Of a DNA stretch of 64,000 nt, positions 47,028 through 56,481 are shown in pieces. The notes beneath the pieces were generated by a model. It saw nothing but the letters and a program-made list of their open reading frames with translations. It was not told the origin of the DNA and did not search any database. The stretch is from positions 39,464 to 103,463 of the forward strand of contig JAUXWO010000076.1 in assembly GCA_030680175.1 (NCBI GenBank), given 5' to 3'. How positions within the stretch are numbered: the stretch's first letter is position 1; each line of letters begins with the position of its first letter. The stretch is from Vicinamibacterales bacterium. Its GTDB lineage: Bacteria > Acidobacteriota > Vicinamibacteria > Vicinamibacterales > UBA2999. The position numbers and the translations under genes are program-made.

Positions 47028-48131
47028 TTAACTCGCCCAGAGCTGCCGGACCCCTTCTTCGAGCCGTTCCCGGCGGGCCGAGATCCAGTGTGAGTAATAC
47101 TTTTCGGTGATCTTCACGCTGGAGTGACCGAGGAGCAGGCTCACGTCCTCGATCGGGAGTGGCTTCTTTTTTCCATCATGTCCGCCGGCGAGGAGCTCCG
47201 TCGCGAACGAGTGGCGGAACATATGCGGATGACCGTCCACGCCGGCGAGCTCGAAGAGTCTCCGGATCGTGCGCTGCCAGTCCGCGACCGCTGATTTCGC
47301 GAGGCCATTTCCGGTCCAGAAGAAGTATTCGCCGCCGCCGATTTTCCCGACCGCGTCGACCACCACCTGCGGCACCGGCACCCACACGGGCGTCCCGGTT
47401 TTCTGCTGATGGAGGAACAGCCGGCCGTCCTGCAGGTGCGCGGCGCGGAGCTGCACCACGTCACGGATGCGGAGGCCGGAATATCGGAGCACGAGGACGA
47501 AGGCGCGCACCCTGGCGCGGTTGTCGTGGCCGAACGAATTTCGCGTCGGATATTCGTCGACCGCCGCGAGAATTTGCTCGAGCTGGGCGGGCGTAAATAC
47601 CTTCACCTTTTGGGCTCCGACGATCGGCGGCGGGACGCCATGCGCGGGGTTCGATTTCATCCATTCGCGGACGATGCAGAAGTGGAAAAATCCCTTGAGC
47701 CGCTCGAGCTTCTTGTAGGCGGAGATCCCCGAATCCTTCCAGGTCTGCCGGAACTCGGTCACCCGATCGACATCGAGCTGGCGGAGGTAGACGATCCCTT
47801 TCGCGCGGCAGAACGGTAGGAGCTGCTTTTCGAGCAGCACGGCGCGCTTGCTGAGCGTGGCCTCGGACAGTCCGCGGGCCTTGCCGTCGGCCATGAATTT
47901 CTCGACGGCGCCCTTCACGTTCGGCGGCGCATTTTTCTCGACTCCGATCTCGCCGGAGGCGGTCCACCGCGCGACGAGATCCGACGCGGCCTCCCAGGAA
48001 GTCTGGTCGAGCGCCTTCCGGATCGGCTCACCGCCGAGCGAGCCCTCGACGTAGATCGGGCACGAGCATCGGCGGTATTTCGTCGAGGTCTTTCCGCATG
48101 CGACGCGATGCCGTCTGTAGATCCTGAGCAC
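47028..48131 (-). CDS. int: tyrosine recombinase (prophage integrase)
   Basis: 367 residues from a GTG at 48131. The N-terminal YRRHRVACGKTSTKYRRCSCPIYVEG is a Cys-containing arm-binding region seen in integrases of Acidobacteria. A SAM-like core-binding domain spans 70-160. The catalytic domain has Arg221 (YSGLRIRDV), Lys244 (QKTGTPV), HMFRHSFAT (His303, Arg306), LLGHSSV (His336) and the Tyr nucleophile at 345 or 346 (EKYYSHW). All catalytic residues are present. It reads away from the tmRNA end, 83 nt from attR, and inserts into the tmRNA 3' end. Confidence 0.93.
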   Translation of the reverse strand: MLRIYRRHRVACGKTSTKYRRCSCPIYVEGSLGGEPIRKALDQTSWEAASDLVARWTASGEIGVEKNAPPNVKGAVEKFMADGKARGLSEATLSKRAVLLEKQLLPFCRAKGIVYLRQLDVDRVTEFRQTWKDSGISAYKKLERLKGFFHFCIVREWMKSNPAHGVPPPIVGAQKVKVFTPAQLEQILAAVDEYPTRNSFGHDNRARVRAFVLVLRYSGLRIRDVVQLRAAHLQDGRLFLHQQKTGTPVWVPVPQVVVDAVGKIGGGEYFFWTGNGLAKSAVADWQRTIRRLFELAGVDGHPHMFRHSFATELLAGGHDGKKKPLPIEDVSLLLGHSSVKITEKYYSHWISARRERLEEGVRQLWAS

Positions 48132-48213
48132 GAGCCCAAGATAGCAAAGCGTCCAGAATGGCCCCAGCGGGGGCTCATTCTGCCGTAAGTCGATGATCTA
48201 GAAAGAGATAGAG

Positions 48214-48239
48214 ATGGTGGAGGCGGCGGGAGTTGAACC
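48214..48239. repeat. attR: 26-bp repeat inside the tmRNA 3' end
   Basis: Identical to 7404-7429. It covers the encoded CCA end and the acceptor/T-arm of the tmRNA, so the right junction restores a full tmRNA gene. Confidence 0.95.
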
Positions 48240-48561
48240 CGCGTCCGAGAATGCGTTCCCGCAGGACACTACGTGCGTGTCTCCATTCTGATGTCGCGGC
48301 CGGTTCTGAACGGAGCCAAGCGCCCCGGCCGCCATCCCCGATGTGTCTCGTCGTCACGCGTCGGAGCAGCACGTGTGGACCAGCCTGCTAAATGACGGTC
48401 AGCCCCATGACGCAGGCATTCTCAGGGTGACCGCTCACTGCCTAAGCAGCGAGAGCGAGCTGCGGTTCCGCAGTTATGGTTTTTTCCACCGGATTTGCGA
48501 GGAGATGGCCCTCGGCACGCGTCCCACGATTCAACACCCCCGTCGAAGCCAGATCGCCCCC
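48215..48561 (-). ncRNA. ssrA: tmRNA (transfer-messenger RNA)
   Basis: 347 nt. The 5' end GGGGGCG (48561-48555) pairs with the 3' CGCCTCC before A-CCA, giving a 7-bp acceptor stem. GATCTGGCTTCGACGGGGG follows the 5' end, the usual tmRNA start. The resume codon GCA is at 48498 and the tag reads ANPVEKTITAEPQLALAA then TAG (48444-48442). The tag end LALAA is a protease-recognised type. The T-arm has GCGGGTTCAACTCCCGC. It rescues stalled ribosomes. The gene is intact despite serving as the prophage attachment site. Confidence 0.96.
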
Positions 48562-48768
48562 ATCTGAGGAGAGACGACACGGCCCGCCGTGATGGCGAGC
48601 GTGGTGGATCCAACCCGGACTGCGCTTCCAGCCCGCTTCGAATCCACACCCATTGTAGCGCACTTCGCCGCCACACGTGTGCCGGATGCGACCCCGCGAA
48701 CGCGGGGGCGGCCGCTACAATGCCGCCATGACGCCCTGCCTTGCCCCCCAGACGATGGCGGCCCCGCG

Positions 48769-50145
48769 ATGACGCGCGTCGACGCGATCATCATCGGCGC
48801 GGGCCAGGCCGGCCCGCCGCTCGCGGGACGCCTCACAAGCGCGGGCATGACCGTGGCGCTCGTCGAGCGGAAGCAGCTCGGCGGCACCTGCGTCAACACC
48901 GGGTGCATGCCGACGAAGGCGCTCGTGGCCAGCGCCTACGCAGCGCACCTCGCGCGGCGCGGGGCCGAGTACGGCGTGCGCCTGGACGGTCCCGTGCAGG
49001 TGGACATGGCCCGCGTCTCGGCACGCGCCCACCAGGTCATCGCCGATGCCCGCGGCGGCCTCGAGAAGTGGCTCGGCGGCATGGACGGGTGCACGGTCCT
49101 CGACGGGCACGCCGTGTTCGAGGCGCCGGACATCGTGCGCGTCGACGAGACGCGGCTGACCGCGCCGCGCATCTTCATCAACGTCGGCGCCCGCGCGGTC
49201 GTGCCGGACCTGCCCGGCATCGGCGAGGTGCCGTACCTGACCAACACCTCCATCCTGGCGCTGGAGCGTGTGCCGCGCCACCTGATCGTGGTGGGCGGCA
49301 GCTACATCGGCCTCGAGTTCGGCCAGATGTACCGCCGCTTCGGCGCCGACGTCACCATCGTCGAACGATCGCCGCGGCTCGTGTCGAAGGAGGATGCGGA
49401 CATCTCCGACGCGATCCGGGACATCCTCGTGCGCGAGGGCATCGCCGTGCGCACCGGCGCCGAATGCATCAGCCTCGCGCCCCACGCGGACGGGGTGGCG
49501 GTGTCGCTCGACTGCACCGAGGGCGCACCGGTGGCGGCCGGGTCGGACGTGCTGCTGGCGGTCGGCCGGCGGCCGAACACCGACGACCTCGGGCTCGACC
49601 GCGCGGGCGTCGCCACCGACGCGCGTGGCTACATCACGGTCGACGACCACCTCGCGACCAACGTGCCGGGGATCTGGGCGCTCGGCGACTGCAACGGCCG
49701 CGGCGCGTTCACGCACACGGCGTACAACGACTTCGAGATCGTCGCCGCCAACCTGATCGATGGCGCCGACCGCCGCGTGAGCGAACGCGTGCCGGCCTAT
49801 GCGCTCTACATCGACCCGCCCCTCGGCCGTGTGGGGATGACTGAAGCCCAGGCGCGCGAGACGGGCCGCCCGCTGCTCGTCGCCACCCGGCCCATGACGC
49901 GGGTCGGCCGTGCCGTCGAGAAGGGCGAGACGCTGGGCTTCATGAAGGCCATCGTGGATCGCGACACCCGGCGGATCCTTGGCGCGGCCATCCTCGGCAC
50001 GGGCGGTGACGAGGCGATTCACGGCGTGATCGACATCATGTCCGTCGGCGCGACCTGCGATGCCCTGCAGCGCGCGGTGCCGATTCACCCGACCGTGTCG
50101 GAGCTGATTCCGACGCTGCTTGGCGATCTGCGGCCCGTCGACTGA
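48769..50145 (+). CDS. FAD-dependent Cys-Cys oxidoreductase (mercuric reductase-like)
   Basis: 458 residues from ATG 48769. An FAD-binding start (AIIIGAGQAGPPLAGRL), the redox pair CVNTGC (Cys41, Cys46), an NAD(P)-binding VVGGSYIGLEFGQMYRRFG near 185, a second FAD motif GIWALGDCNG near 305 and the C-terminal HPTVSE dimer-active-site His. This is the class I pyridine nucleotide-disulfide oxidoreductase family. It lacks the N-terminal metal-binding domain and the C-terminal vicinal Cys pair of MerA, so true mercury reduction is unlikely. The spacer 48562-48768 shows no other feature. Confidence 0.88.
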   Translation: MTRVDAIIIGAGQAGPPLAGRLTSAGMTVALVERKQLGGTCVNTGCMPTKALVASAYAAHLARRGAEYGVRLDGPVQVDMARVSARAHQVIADARGGLEKWLGGMDGCTVLDGHAVFEAPDIVRVDETRLTAPRIFINVGARAVVPDLPGIGEVPYLTNTSILALERVPRHLIVVGGSYIGLEFGQMYRRFGADVTIVERSPRLVSKEDADISDAIRDILVREGIAVRTGAECISLAPHADGVAVSLDCTEGAPVAAGSDVLLAVGRRPNTDDLGLDRAGVATDARGYITVDDHLATNVPGIWALGDCNGRGAFTHTAYNDFEIVAANLIDGADRRVSERVPAYALYIDPPLGRVGMTEAQARETGRPLLVATRPMTRVGRAVEKGETLGFMKAIVDRDTRRILGAAILGTGGDEAIHGVIDIMSVGATCDALQRAVPIHPTVSELIPTLLGDLRPVD

Positions 50146-50361
50146 CGGGACGGGGGCTCCGCACGGCCCGCGGCGGGGCCAACCCCCGGCACCTCAGCAC
50201 TTTCCGGCGGGTGCGCCGCCTTGACTTCCCGCGGACCGCGTCCGCATAATGCGGGGAACGGACGCCCGTCAGATGTCCCGGCGCCACGGGCTGACAGGCA
50301 CGCGTCTCCCAGCCGCGCGGGTCCGACGAACGCTGCTCCTCTGCCCTCGATCGAGAGCGAA

Positions 50362-51645
50362 ATGCTGGAAGACCGGATCCGTCAGTCGTTCGACGCCGCC
50401 CTTGCCGACCTGCGCGCGCGCCTCGAGGCCGAGCTGCGCGACGCGGTCGCCGAATTCCAGACCGTACACGACGGAGCCCTGCAGGCCGCGCGGGCCGACG
50501 CACTCGCCGGCGCCGACGCCGAACGCGATCGCGCCGTGGCCGAGGCCGAAGCGCGGGTGCGCGCCACGATAGATGAAGTGGTGGCCGCCGCGCGTGAAGA
50601 AGATCGACAGCGCGCCTCCTCCGAAATCCGGGCCATCGTCGACGCCGAGGCCGTGCAACGGCTCGACGAAGCCATGGACCAGGAGCGTCACACGCGCGCG
50701 CTGGCGCTGGCCGATGCCGCGGACCGCGCGGAGCAGAGCGAGAAGGCCGCCGTGGCGTCCGCGCGCGTCCGTGAACGCGAGGAGGCGCTCGCCGGCGTGA
50801 GCCGCCTGCTCGACGGCGTGCGGCGGCTCGACGAGGCGCGGTCGCTGAGCGACCTGCTCGATGCGCTGACCGATGCCGCCGCGGCCGAGGCGCCGCGTGT
50901 GGCCGTGCTCGTGCTGCGCGGGGAACGCGTGCAGGGCTGGAAGGTGCGTGGCTTCGGCGCGCGCGACGAGCAGCCGAAGACGGTCGACCTCGCCCTCGCC
51001 GAGGCCGGGGTCGTCGGGCACGCGGTCGGCGCCGGACGCACGACGACCACGCGCGACGGGGCGTCGTCGGCCGCCGGGCCCGGATTCGCGCCGCTGCCCG
51101 CCGATCGCATGGGCCTGGCCGTCCCGATGATCGTCGGCGGCCGCGTGGTCGCCGTGGTGTACGCCGACAGCGTGGGACCGGACGGACACGAGACGACGGT
51201 GCCGAATGGATGGCCCGAGCTCGTCGAGGTGCTGGCCCGGCATGCCGCACGGTGTCTCGAGACGCTGACGGTGCAGCGCGTGGTTCACACACCCGCGGCG
51301 CGCGTGGCCGTTCCCGCCGGCGCGCGTGGAGACGCGTCCGCCCCCGCGGCTCCCGCGCCTCCCGCGCAGGCGCAGCAGGCCCTGGTGGACGATGACGAGG
51401 CGTCGGCGCGCCGGTACGCGCGGCTGCTGCTCTCCGAGATCAAGCTGTATCACGAGCCCGTGCTCGACGAGGCGCGCCGCGAGCGCCGGCTGTTGACACG
51501 CCTCGGACCGGAGATCGCGCGCGCGCGCCGCCTCTACGAGGCACGCATTCCCGCCGCGGTCGCCGCGCGCGCCGCGCTCTTCGAACAGGAACTGGTGCAC
51601 ACCCTCGCCGGCGGCGATCGGTCGCTCCTGGGGCAGCCCGCATGA
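50362..51645 (+). CDS. coiled-coil and GAF-domain protein
   Basis: 427 residues from ATG 50362 with GAGAG upstream (a TTG at 50221 is an alternative). Residues 1-165 are one long Ala/Glu/Arg coiled coil (IRQSFDAALADLRARLEAELRDAVAEF...). A GAF-like domain spans about 170-300 with VAVLVLRGERVQGWKVRGF and GLAVPMIVGGRVVAVVYAD. An Ala/Pro linker and a helical tail follow. It probably senses a signal or scaffolds a complex in the cytoplasm; the ligand is unknown. Overlaps the transglycosylase start by 4 nt, so the two are coupled, which hints at a cell-envelope or polarity role. Confidence 0.7.
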   Translation: MLEDRIRQSFDAALADLRARLEAELRDAVAEFQTVHDGALQAARADALAGADAERDRAVAEAEARVRATIDEVVAAAREEDRQRASSEIRAIVDAEAVQRLDEAMDQERHTRALALADAADRAEQSEKAAVASARVREREEALAGVSRLLDGVRRLDEARSLSDLLDALTDAAAAEAPRVAVLVLRGERVQGWKVRGFGARDEQPKTVDLALAEAGVVGHAVGAGRTTTTRDGASSAAGPGFAPLPADRMGLAVPMIVGGRVVAVVYADSVGPDGHETTVPNGWPELVEVLARHAARCLETLTVQRVVHTPAARVAVPAGARGDASAPAAPAPPAQAQQALVDDDEASARRYARLLLSEIKLYHEPVLDEARRERRLLTRLGPEIARARRLYEARIPAAVAARAALFEQELVHTLAGGDRSLLGQPA

Positions 51646-53843
51646 CGGGCCGCCTGACGCCCGCGCGCTTCTGGCCGGCGCTGGCCGTCGCGGGGCTGGC
51701 TGTCGCAGGCGCGCTCGCCGGTGTCGACCCGGCCCCTGACGCACGGCCGCTCGAGGCCGCCGCGTCCGGCGGCGTCCAGATCGCGCCGACCGCGCATCCG
51801 CCGCTGCCGGGCACGCTCTGGCTGGCCCCGGCCAACGAGACCGTGCCGTCGGCGGCGCTCGCCGCGTTCGTGCGCGGGGCCCGGATGATCGACGAGGGGC
51901 AGGATGCGAAGACGGCGCTGCCGCTCGTGAGCGCCCCGGCGCTCGGGGCCACGGCGGTGGCCGACTACGCCAGCTACTACACGGGCCTCGCGCAGATCGC
52001 CCTCGGGCAGACGTCCGAGGCCGAGGCGACCTTCGCTGCCCTCGCCGACCGCGACGTGCCCGGCCACCTGCCCGAGGACGCGGCGCTCACGCTGGCCGAG
52101 CTGCGCGAGACGCGCAAGGACTTCGTCGCCGCGCAGCGCGTCTACGAGCGGCTCGCCGCGCGCAAGACGATGACCCCGCATGTGGTGCTGGCGCGGCTCG
52201 CCGCCGCGGCGGAGGCCGCGGGAGACACCGCGCGCGCGGTGCGTGCGTACTTCGACGTCTACTACGAGTACCCGCTGAGCGCGCAGGCCACCGACGCCGA
52301 GAGCGCGCTCACGCGCCTCAAGGCGTGGGACGCCGGGCGCGCCGCACGGTTCGATCGCGAGCTGGCGCGCGCCGACGTGCTCTACGGGGCGCGGCGCTGG
52401 CAGGCGGCGCGCACCGCGTACGGCCGGCTGCAGCCCAGTGCGCGCGGCGACGTCCGCAGCTACGTGACGATTCGCGCGGCCGCGGCCGACGGGCAGTTGC
52501 GCCGCCACAAGGAGGCGCGCACGGCCCTGGCGCCGTATCTGGCCGAAGGGCGGTATGCGGCCGAGGCGCGCTTCCATCATCTGACGGCGACCCGCGGCCT
52601 GGGCCTCCACGACGACTTCGTCCAGCGCGTGCGCGCGCTCGTCGCCGAGTTTCCCGATTCGCCGTGGGCCGAACAGGCGCTCGACAGCCTCGCGACCCAC
52701 TACATCCTGATCGACCGGCGCCCTGACGCGGACGCGGTGTTCCGCGAGACGCTCCGGCGCTATCCCTCGGGACGCTTCGCGGACCGCGCGGCATGGCGCA
52801 GCGGGTGGTGGGCGTACCGTGCTGGCGCGTTCGCCGAGTCCGCGGCGCTCTTCGAGCAGGGCGTGGCAGCCTACCCGCGGTCGGACTACCGGCCGTCGTG
52901 GCTCTACTGGAGCGCGCGCGCCTACGAGCAGATCGGCCGCACCGCCGAGGCGCACGCCCGCTACCGGCTGACCGCGGCCGACTACTTCAACTCGTACTAC
53001 GGACGGATCGCCTGGGCCCGGCTCGAGGCGCAGGCGCAGGCGTCCCTGCCGGCGCGCGTCGCCGTCGCGCCGGACGCGGGGCCGGCGCTGCCGCCGACCG
53101 CCGACAAGATCCGGCTCCTCGTCGGCCTCGGCCTGCACCGCGAGGCGCTCAACGAGCTGCGCTACGCGCAGGCGATGTGGGGCGATTCGCCGGCGCTGCA
53201 GGCCACGGTGGCGCTCATCCGCCATCGCCAGGGCATGCAGGTGCGGACCATCGAGCGCTTCGCCGATCTCCGTGGTGCGATCACCCTGATGCGCCGCGCG
53301 TATCCGCAGTTCATGGCGGCCGGCGGCGAGCAGCTGCCCGACGAGATCCTCCGCGTGATCTTCCCGCTGGACTACTGGCCGCTCCTCGAGAAGCACGCCC
53401 GCGCCCACGGCCTCGACCCGTACCTGATGGCCGCGCTCATGGCGCAGGAGTCCACCTTCACCGCCTCGGTAAGGTCGTCGGCGAACGCGATCGGGCTGAT
53501 GCAGGTGATCCCCGCGACCGGGTTGCGCTACGCACGCCGGCTCGGCATCCAGCCGTTCTCGAGCGCCCGGCTGACCGAACCCGAGATCAACGTCCGGATC
53601 GGCATGACGTACTTCGCGGAGCTGTCGCAGCGCTTCGGCGGCGACCACTTCGCGCTGGCCAGCTACAACGCCGGCGAGGGCCGCGTCGTGCGCTGGCAGC
53701 GCGAGCGCCCCGGCCTGCCGCAGGACGAGTTCATCGACGACATCCCGTTCCCCGAGACGCAGAACTACGTGAAGCGCATCCTCGGCACCGCCGAGGACTA
53801 CCGCCGCCTCTACGGCGGCCGCGCCGTCAACCCCAGCCCCTAG
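51642..53843 (+). CDS. soluble lytic murein transglycosylase (Slt70-like)
   Basis: 733 residues. A signal peptide or anchor at 12-33 (ALAVAGLAVAGALAGV). Residues about 80-560 are alpha-superhelical TPR-like repeats (YTGLAQIALGQTSEAEATFAAL, DSLATHYILIDRRPDADAVF). The C-terminal SLT domain has AALMAQESTFTASVRSSANAIGLMQVIP with the catalytic Glu and ASYNAGEGRV near 690, then ETQNYVKRIL. Length and order match Slt70. It cleaves peptidoglycan in the periplasm, releasing anhydromuropeptides. Confidence 0.9.
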   Translation: MTGRLTPARFWPALAVAGLAVAGALAGVDPAPDARPLEAAASGGVQIAPTAHPPLPGTLWLAPANETVPSAALAAFVRGARMIDEGQDAKTALPLVSAPALGATAVADYASYYTGLAQIALGQTSEAEATFAALADRDVPGHLPEDAALTLAELRETRKDFVAAQRVYERLAARKTMTPHVVLARLAAAAEAAGDTARAVRAYFDVYYEYPLSAQATDAESALTRLKAWDAGRAARFDRELARADVLYGARRWQAARTAYGRLQPSARGDVRSYVTIRAAAADGQLRRHKEARTALAPYLAEGRYAAEARFHHLTATRGLGLHDDFVQRVRALVAEFPDSPWAEQALDSLATHYILIDRRPDADAVFRETLRRYPSGRFADRAAWRSGWWAYRAGAFAESAALFEQGVAAYPRSDYRPSWLYWSARAYEQIGRTAEAHARYRLTAADYFNSYYGRIAWARLEAQAQASLPARVAVAPDAGPALPPTADKIRLLVGLGLHREALNELRYAQAMWGDSPALQATVALIRHRQGMQVRTIERFADLRGAITLMRRAYPQFMAAGGEQLPDEILRVIFPLDYWPLLEKHARAHGLDPYLMAALMAQESTFTASVRSSANAIGLMQVIPATGLRYARRLGIQPFSSARLTEPEINVRIGMTYFAELSQRFGGDHFALASYNAGEGRVVRWQRERPGLPQDEFIDDIPFPETQNYVKRILGTAEDYRRLYGGRAVNPSP

Positions 53844-54010
53844 CGGCCAGCTGACAGTTGCCAGCTGAGCGCCGTGAACCGATAGCCAACAGCTGATCGC
53901 TGTGTGGTCGCCGATCGCCGATCGCTGACAGCCGTGCGGTCGCTGATAGCCGAGAGCCGATCGCTGGCAGCTGTTTGGCCGCCGATAGCCGACAGCTGGT
54001 CGCTGCTCCC
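53844..54010. repeat. degenerate short-repeat spacer (GATAGCC/GACAGCTG type)
   Basis: Variants of CCGATAGCCGACAGCTG, such as GCTGACAG, CCGATCGCCGATCGC and CTGATAGCCGAGAGCCG, fill the 176-bp gap between convergent genes. Related words recur at 59150-59195. Confidence 0.75.
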
Positions 54011-54019
54011 CGCCGGCCC

Positions 54020-55693
54020 TCAGCCCTCGGCCGCCGGAAAGCTCGTGATTTCGTACAGCCACACGCCGTCCTTCTGCAGAATCAGCCGAAGGTGTGCGCC
54101 GAAGGCCTCCAGGCGTTCGGCAATCCGCTCCCGGCTCACCTCGTCGAAGTGGTGTGCGTGGATGAGCGCGTAGCGCGCGCCGATCGCCTCGAGGATCGCG
54201 AACGACTCCCGTGTGGGGAACGCGCTCAGCGCGCGGGCGTTGTCCCGGAAGTCCTGGGGGATGTGGTCGCTGTAGCCGTTCACGAGCGGGAAGAAGTGCG
54301 CCGTGGACTGCAGCATGTAGTAGCCATGCCGGTGGAAGTTGATGCGGTCGTGGTAGTAGGGCAGCACCACGACGGGGCCGGGGGGGAGCGTCGCGAGCAG
54401 GCGCTCCGGTGAGGACACCGGCTCGGCCGCGCGCAGTTGCCGCAGGGGCGCCGGCATCAGCTCTGCCGCGACGACCAGCGTCACGATCGCCGCGGCCAGC
54501 GCCGGACGCGTCAGCCGGCGGAAGTGCGCGGCCAGCACGCCGGCCGCGAGCACCGACAGCGCCAGCGGCACGAGGATCCCCATCCGCGCCGGGGCCCGCA
54601 GGAACGAGAACACCGGAATCGTGTTGTAGAGCAGCGTGTAGAGCCCCGCCGCCGGGCCGAACGAGGCCCACACGGTGATCCCGATCACCAGCACGTAGAA
54701 CAGGGCCGAGTCGCGCGCGAGCGTGGAGCGCACCGGCGCGTTCGCCGCGGGGGCACGGCCGAGGGCCCGCCACGCGCCGTACGTCCCGAGCAGCATGGCC
54801 AGGATGCCGGGGAAGAGCACTTCGTTGAAGCCCCCGAGGCGCGGGAGCCACCAGCGATGCGCCCACGCCGACGAGGCGAACCAGGCGCCGAGGTCGGCCG
54901 AGTACGCCCGCGACTCCTCGAGCTGGCGCGTGAAGCCGAGTTCCTGCTGCACGTCGAGGTAGGGCAGGAAGAAGGGGATCGTCAGGCCGATGGCCACGGC
55001 GCCGGCGAGCGCGAACCGCAGCCAGTACGCCGGCTGCCGCCACGTGCGCCGCGTCACGCCGTACACGACCGCCCCGAGCGCCACCATCAGCCCGGCGAAG
55101 ATGCCGTAGTACGCGCACGCCAGCGCCTGCAGCCAGACGGCCACCCCGACGATGACCGCGCGCCGCGGGCCTGGCGCGTCCACGAGCCGGTGCATCGCGA
55201 GCAGGCACCACGGGAGCCCGGCCGTCAGCAGGAGCTGGATGTGCGCGGTGCGCGCGAAGATGAACGGGCAGAACGCGAACATCACGCCCGCCACCGCCGC
55301 CGCGCCGCGATCGCGCGTCAGGTACCGCGCGAGGTAGTACGCGCCGGCGGCCGCCAGGATGAAGCCGAGCACGACCACCACGTTGTGCGTCAGGTAGGGG
55401 TTGCGCGACAGGTACCAGACCGGGGCGCCCACGGCGCCGGCCACGATGTTCGGCTCCGAGTACGCCAGCGTGTTCTGATGCGGGTGGAAGATGTTCGCGT
55501 GGAAGAGCTGGCGGGGATCGGTCGTCAGGGCATGCGCCACCCAGGAGACGACCCACAGGCTCCAGCGGCCATCGTTGGTGTTGACGCGCCCGATCCGATC
55601 GATCTGGGCGACGAGTGGATGGGTGAGGACGGCGGTGAGCGCCGCTGCCGCGACCGCGACACTGAGGGCCTCGGCAAGCCCGCGGGAGCGCAT
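54020..55693 (-). CDS. polytopic membrane protein, glycosyltransferase-like (YfhO/GT-C type)
   Basis: 557 residues from the ATG at 55693. About 10-12 membrane helices occupy residues 10-420. After the first helix the loop NTNDGRWSLWVVSWVAHAL..LFHANIFHPHQNTLAYSEP carries conserved acidic and His residues, as in GT-C-fold proteins. The C-terminal ~140 residues are a soluble domain with PGPVVVLPYYHDRINFHRHGYYMLQST and ARYALIHAHHF. Proteins like this are often annotated as hypothetical or YfhO-like in Acidobacteria. Probable lipid-linked sugar transferase in the inner membrane; the substrate is unknown. Divergent from the methyltransferase at 55735. Confidence 0.6.
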   Translation of the reverse strand: MRSRGLAEALSVAVAAAALTAVLTHPLVAQIDRIGRVNTNDGRWSLWVVSWVAHALTTDPRQLFHANIFHPHQNTLAYSEPNIVAGAVGAPVWYLSRNPYLTHNVVVVLGFILAAAGAYYLARYLTRDRGAAAVAGVMFAFCPFIFARTAHIQLLLTAGLPWCLLAMHRLVDAPGPRRAVIVGVAVWLQALACAYYGIFAGLMVALGAVVYGVTRRTWRQPAYWLRFALAGAVAIGLTIPFFLPYLDVQQELGFTRQLEESRAYSADLGAWFASSAWAHRWWLPRLGGFNEVLFPGILAMLLGTYGAWRALGRAPAANAPVRSTLARDSALFYVLVIGITVWASFGPAAGLYTLLYNTIPVFSFLRAPARMGILVPLALSVLAAGVLAAHFRRLTRPALAAAIVTLVVAAELMPAPLRQLRAAEPVSSPERLLATLPPGPVVVLPYYHDRINFHRHGYYMLQSTAHFFPLVNGYSDHIPQDFRDNARALSAFPTRESFAILEAIGARYALIHAHHFDEVSRERIAERLEAFGAHLRLILQKDGVWLYEITSFPAAEG

Positions 55694-55734
55694 GGAACCC
55701 GTATGGTAGCATGAGGCGCCCCTCCGGCCTGACG

Positions 55735-56481
55735 ATGGACCGCCTCCTTGAACTGACGTATCGCGCCGAACAGTCGCACTTCTGGTTTCGCGGATTCCGC
55801 TGGTTCGTCCGGCCGTTCGTCGCGCGCGCCGTGGCCGGTGTGCCCGCGCCGCGCCTGATCGACTGCGGCTGCGGCACCGGCACCAACATGGCCATGCTCG
55901 ATGCGTTCGGCCATGTGAGCGGCTTCGATCTGACGTGGCGGGGCCTCGCGTTCGCGGCGGCACACGGCCGGCGCCGCATCGCACAGGGCAGCATCGGCGC
56001 GATTCCGTTTCGTGACGGCAGCGCCGACGTCGTGACGTCGTTCGATGTGTTCCAGTGCCTCCCCTCCGACGTCGAGGCCGCGGCCATCCGCGAGCTCGCA
56101 CGTGTGCTGAAGCCGGGCGGGCGCATGGTGCTGACGTTTGCCGCATTCGAGGCGCTGCGCGGCGAGCACTCCGTCCTGGCGGAGGAGGTGCGGCGCTACA
56201 CGCCAGGGGACGTGCGGCGGCTGCTCGAAGGGGCCGGGCTCGAGGTGGAACGGCTCACCTGCACGAACGCCGTCCTCTTCCCCCTGCTGCTCCTCGTCCG
56301 GTCGCTGCAGCGGCTCAAGAGCGGCGGCGCGCCGCCGCCGGGCGAGTGGGAGATCACGGTGCCGGTTGCGCCGGTCAACGCGGCGATGTCGGCCCTGCTC
56401 TGGCTCGAGGCGCAGGTGCTGAAGGCCATCAACCTGCCGTTCGGCGGCTCGATTCTCTGCCTTGCCCGCAAGCCACGATAG
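55735..56481 (+). CDS. class I SAM-dependent methyltransferase
   Basis: 248 residues from ATG 55735; an ATG at 55711 would add 8 residues. It begins MDRLLELTYRAEQSHFWFRGFRWF, a start typical of methyltransferases acting on glycan- or lipid-linked substrates. Motif I LIDCGCGTGTN is near 42, the acidic SAM residue in VSGFDLTWRG near 64, IPFRDGSADVVTSFDVFQCL near 93 and LARVLKPGGRMVLT near 126. A hydrophobic C-terminal helix pair may tether it to the membrane. The next gene starts before its stop, so they are co-transcribed. Confidence 0.82.
   Translation: MDRLLELTYRAEQSHFWFRGFRWFVRPFVARAVAGVPAPRLIDCGCGTGTNMAMLDAFGHVSGFDLTWRGLAFAAAHGRRRIAQGSIGAIPFRDGSADVVTSFDVFQCLPSDVEAAAIRELARVLKPGGRMVLTFAAFEALRGEHSVLAEEVRRYTPGDVRRLLEGAGLEVERLTCTNAVLFPLLLLVRSLQRLKSGGAPPPGEWEITVPVAPVNAAMSALLWLEAQVLKAINLPFGGSILCLARKPR

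Larger units (their letters stand above)
7404..48239. mobile_element. integrated prophage (~40.8 kb) in the tmRNA gene
   Basis: The element is bounded by perfect 26-bp direct repeats (7404-7429 and 48214-48239), and the right one is part of the tmRNA 3' end. It contains an integrase beside the tmRNA, small and large terminase, portal, scaffold, coat protein, adaptor, tail-hub and internal virion proteins, lysin, primase and recombination genes. No head or packaging gene is visibly broken, so it may be inducible; that is inference. Missing tape-measure and sheath genes point to a short-tailed virion. Unusual passengers are two VirD4-like ATPases, a restriction-modification/Vsr island and a DUF262/HEPN pair. 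Confidence 0.92.

Noticed and set aside
48769..50145. Mercuric reductase (merA)
   Set aside because: The CVNTGC site is shared by the whole oxidoreductase family; the N-terminal metal domain and C-terminal Cys pair of MerA are missing and no mer genes are nearby.
51534..56126. Minus-strand open frame of about 1530 codons
   Set aside because: It is antisense to the transglycosylase and in another frame through the polytopic protein; composition is Arg/Pro/Ala/Gly-rich without motifs, as expected of a GC-rich shadow. It contradicts well-supported genes.
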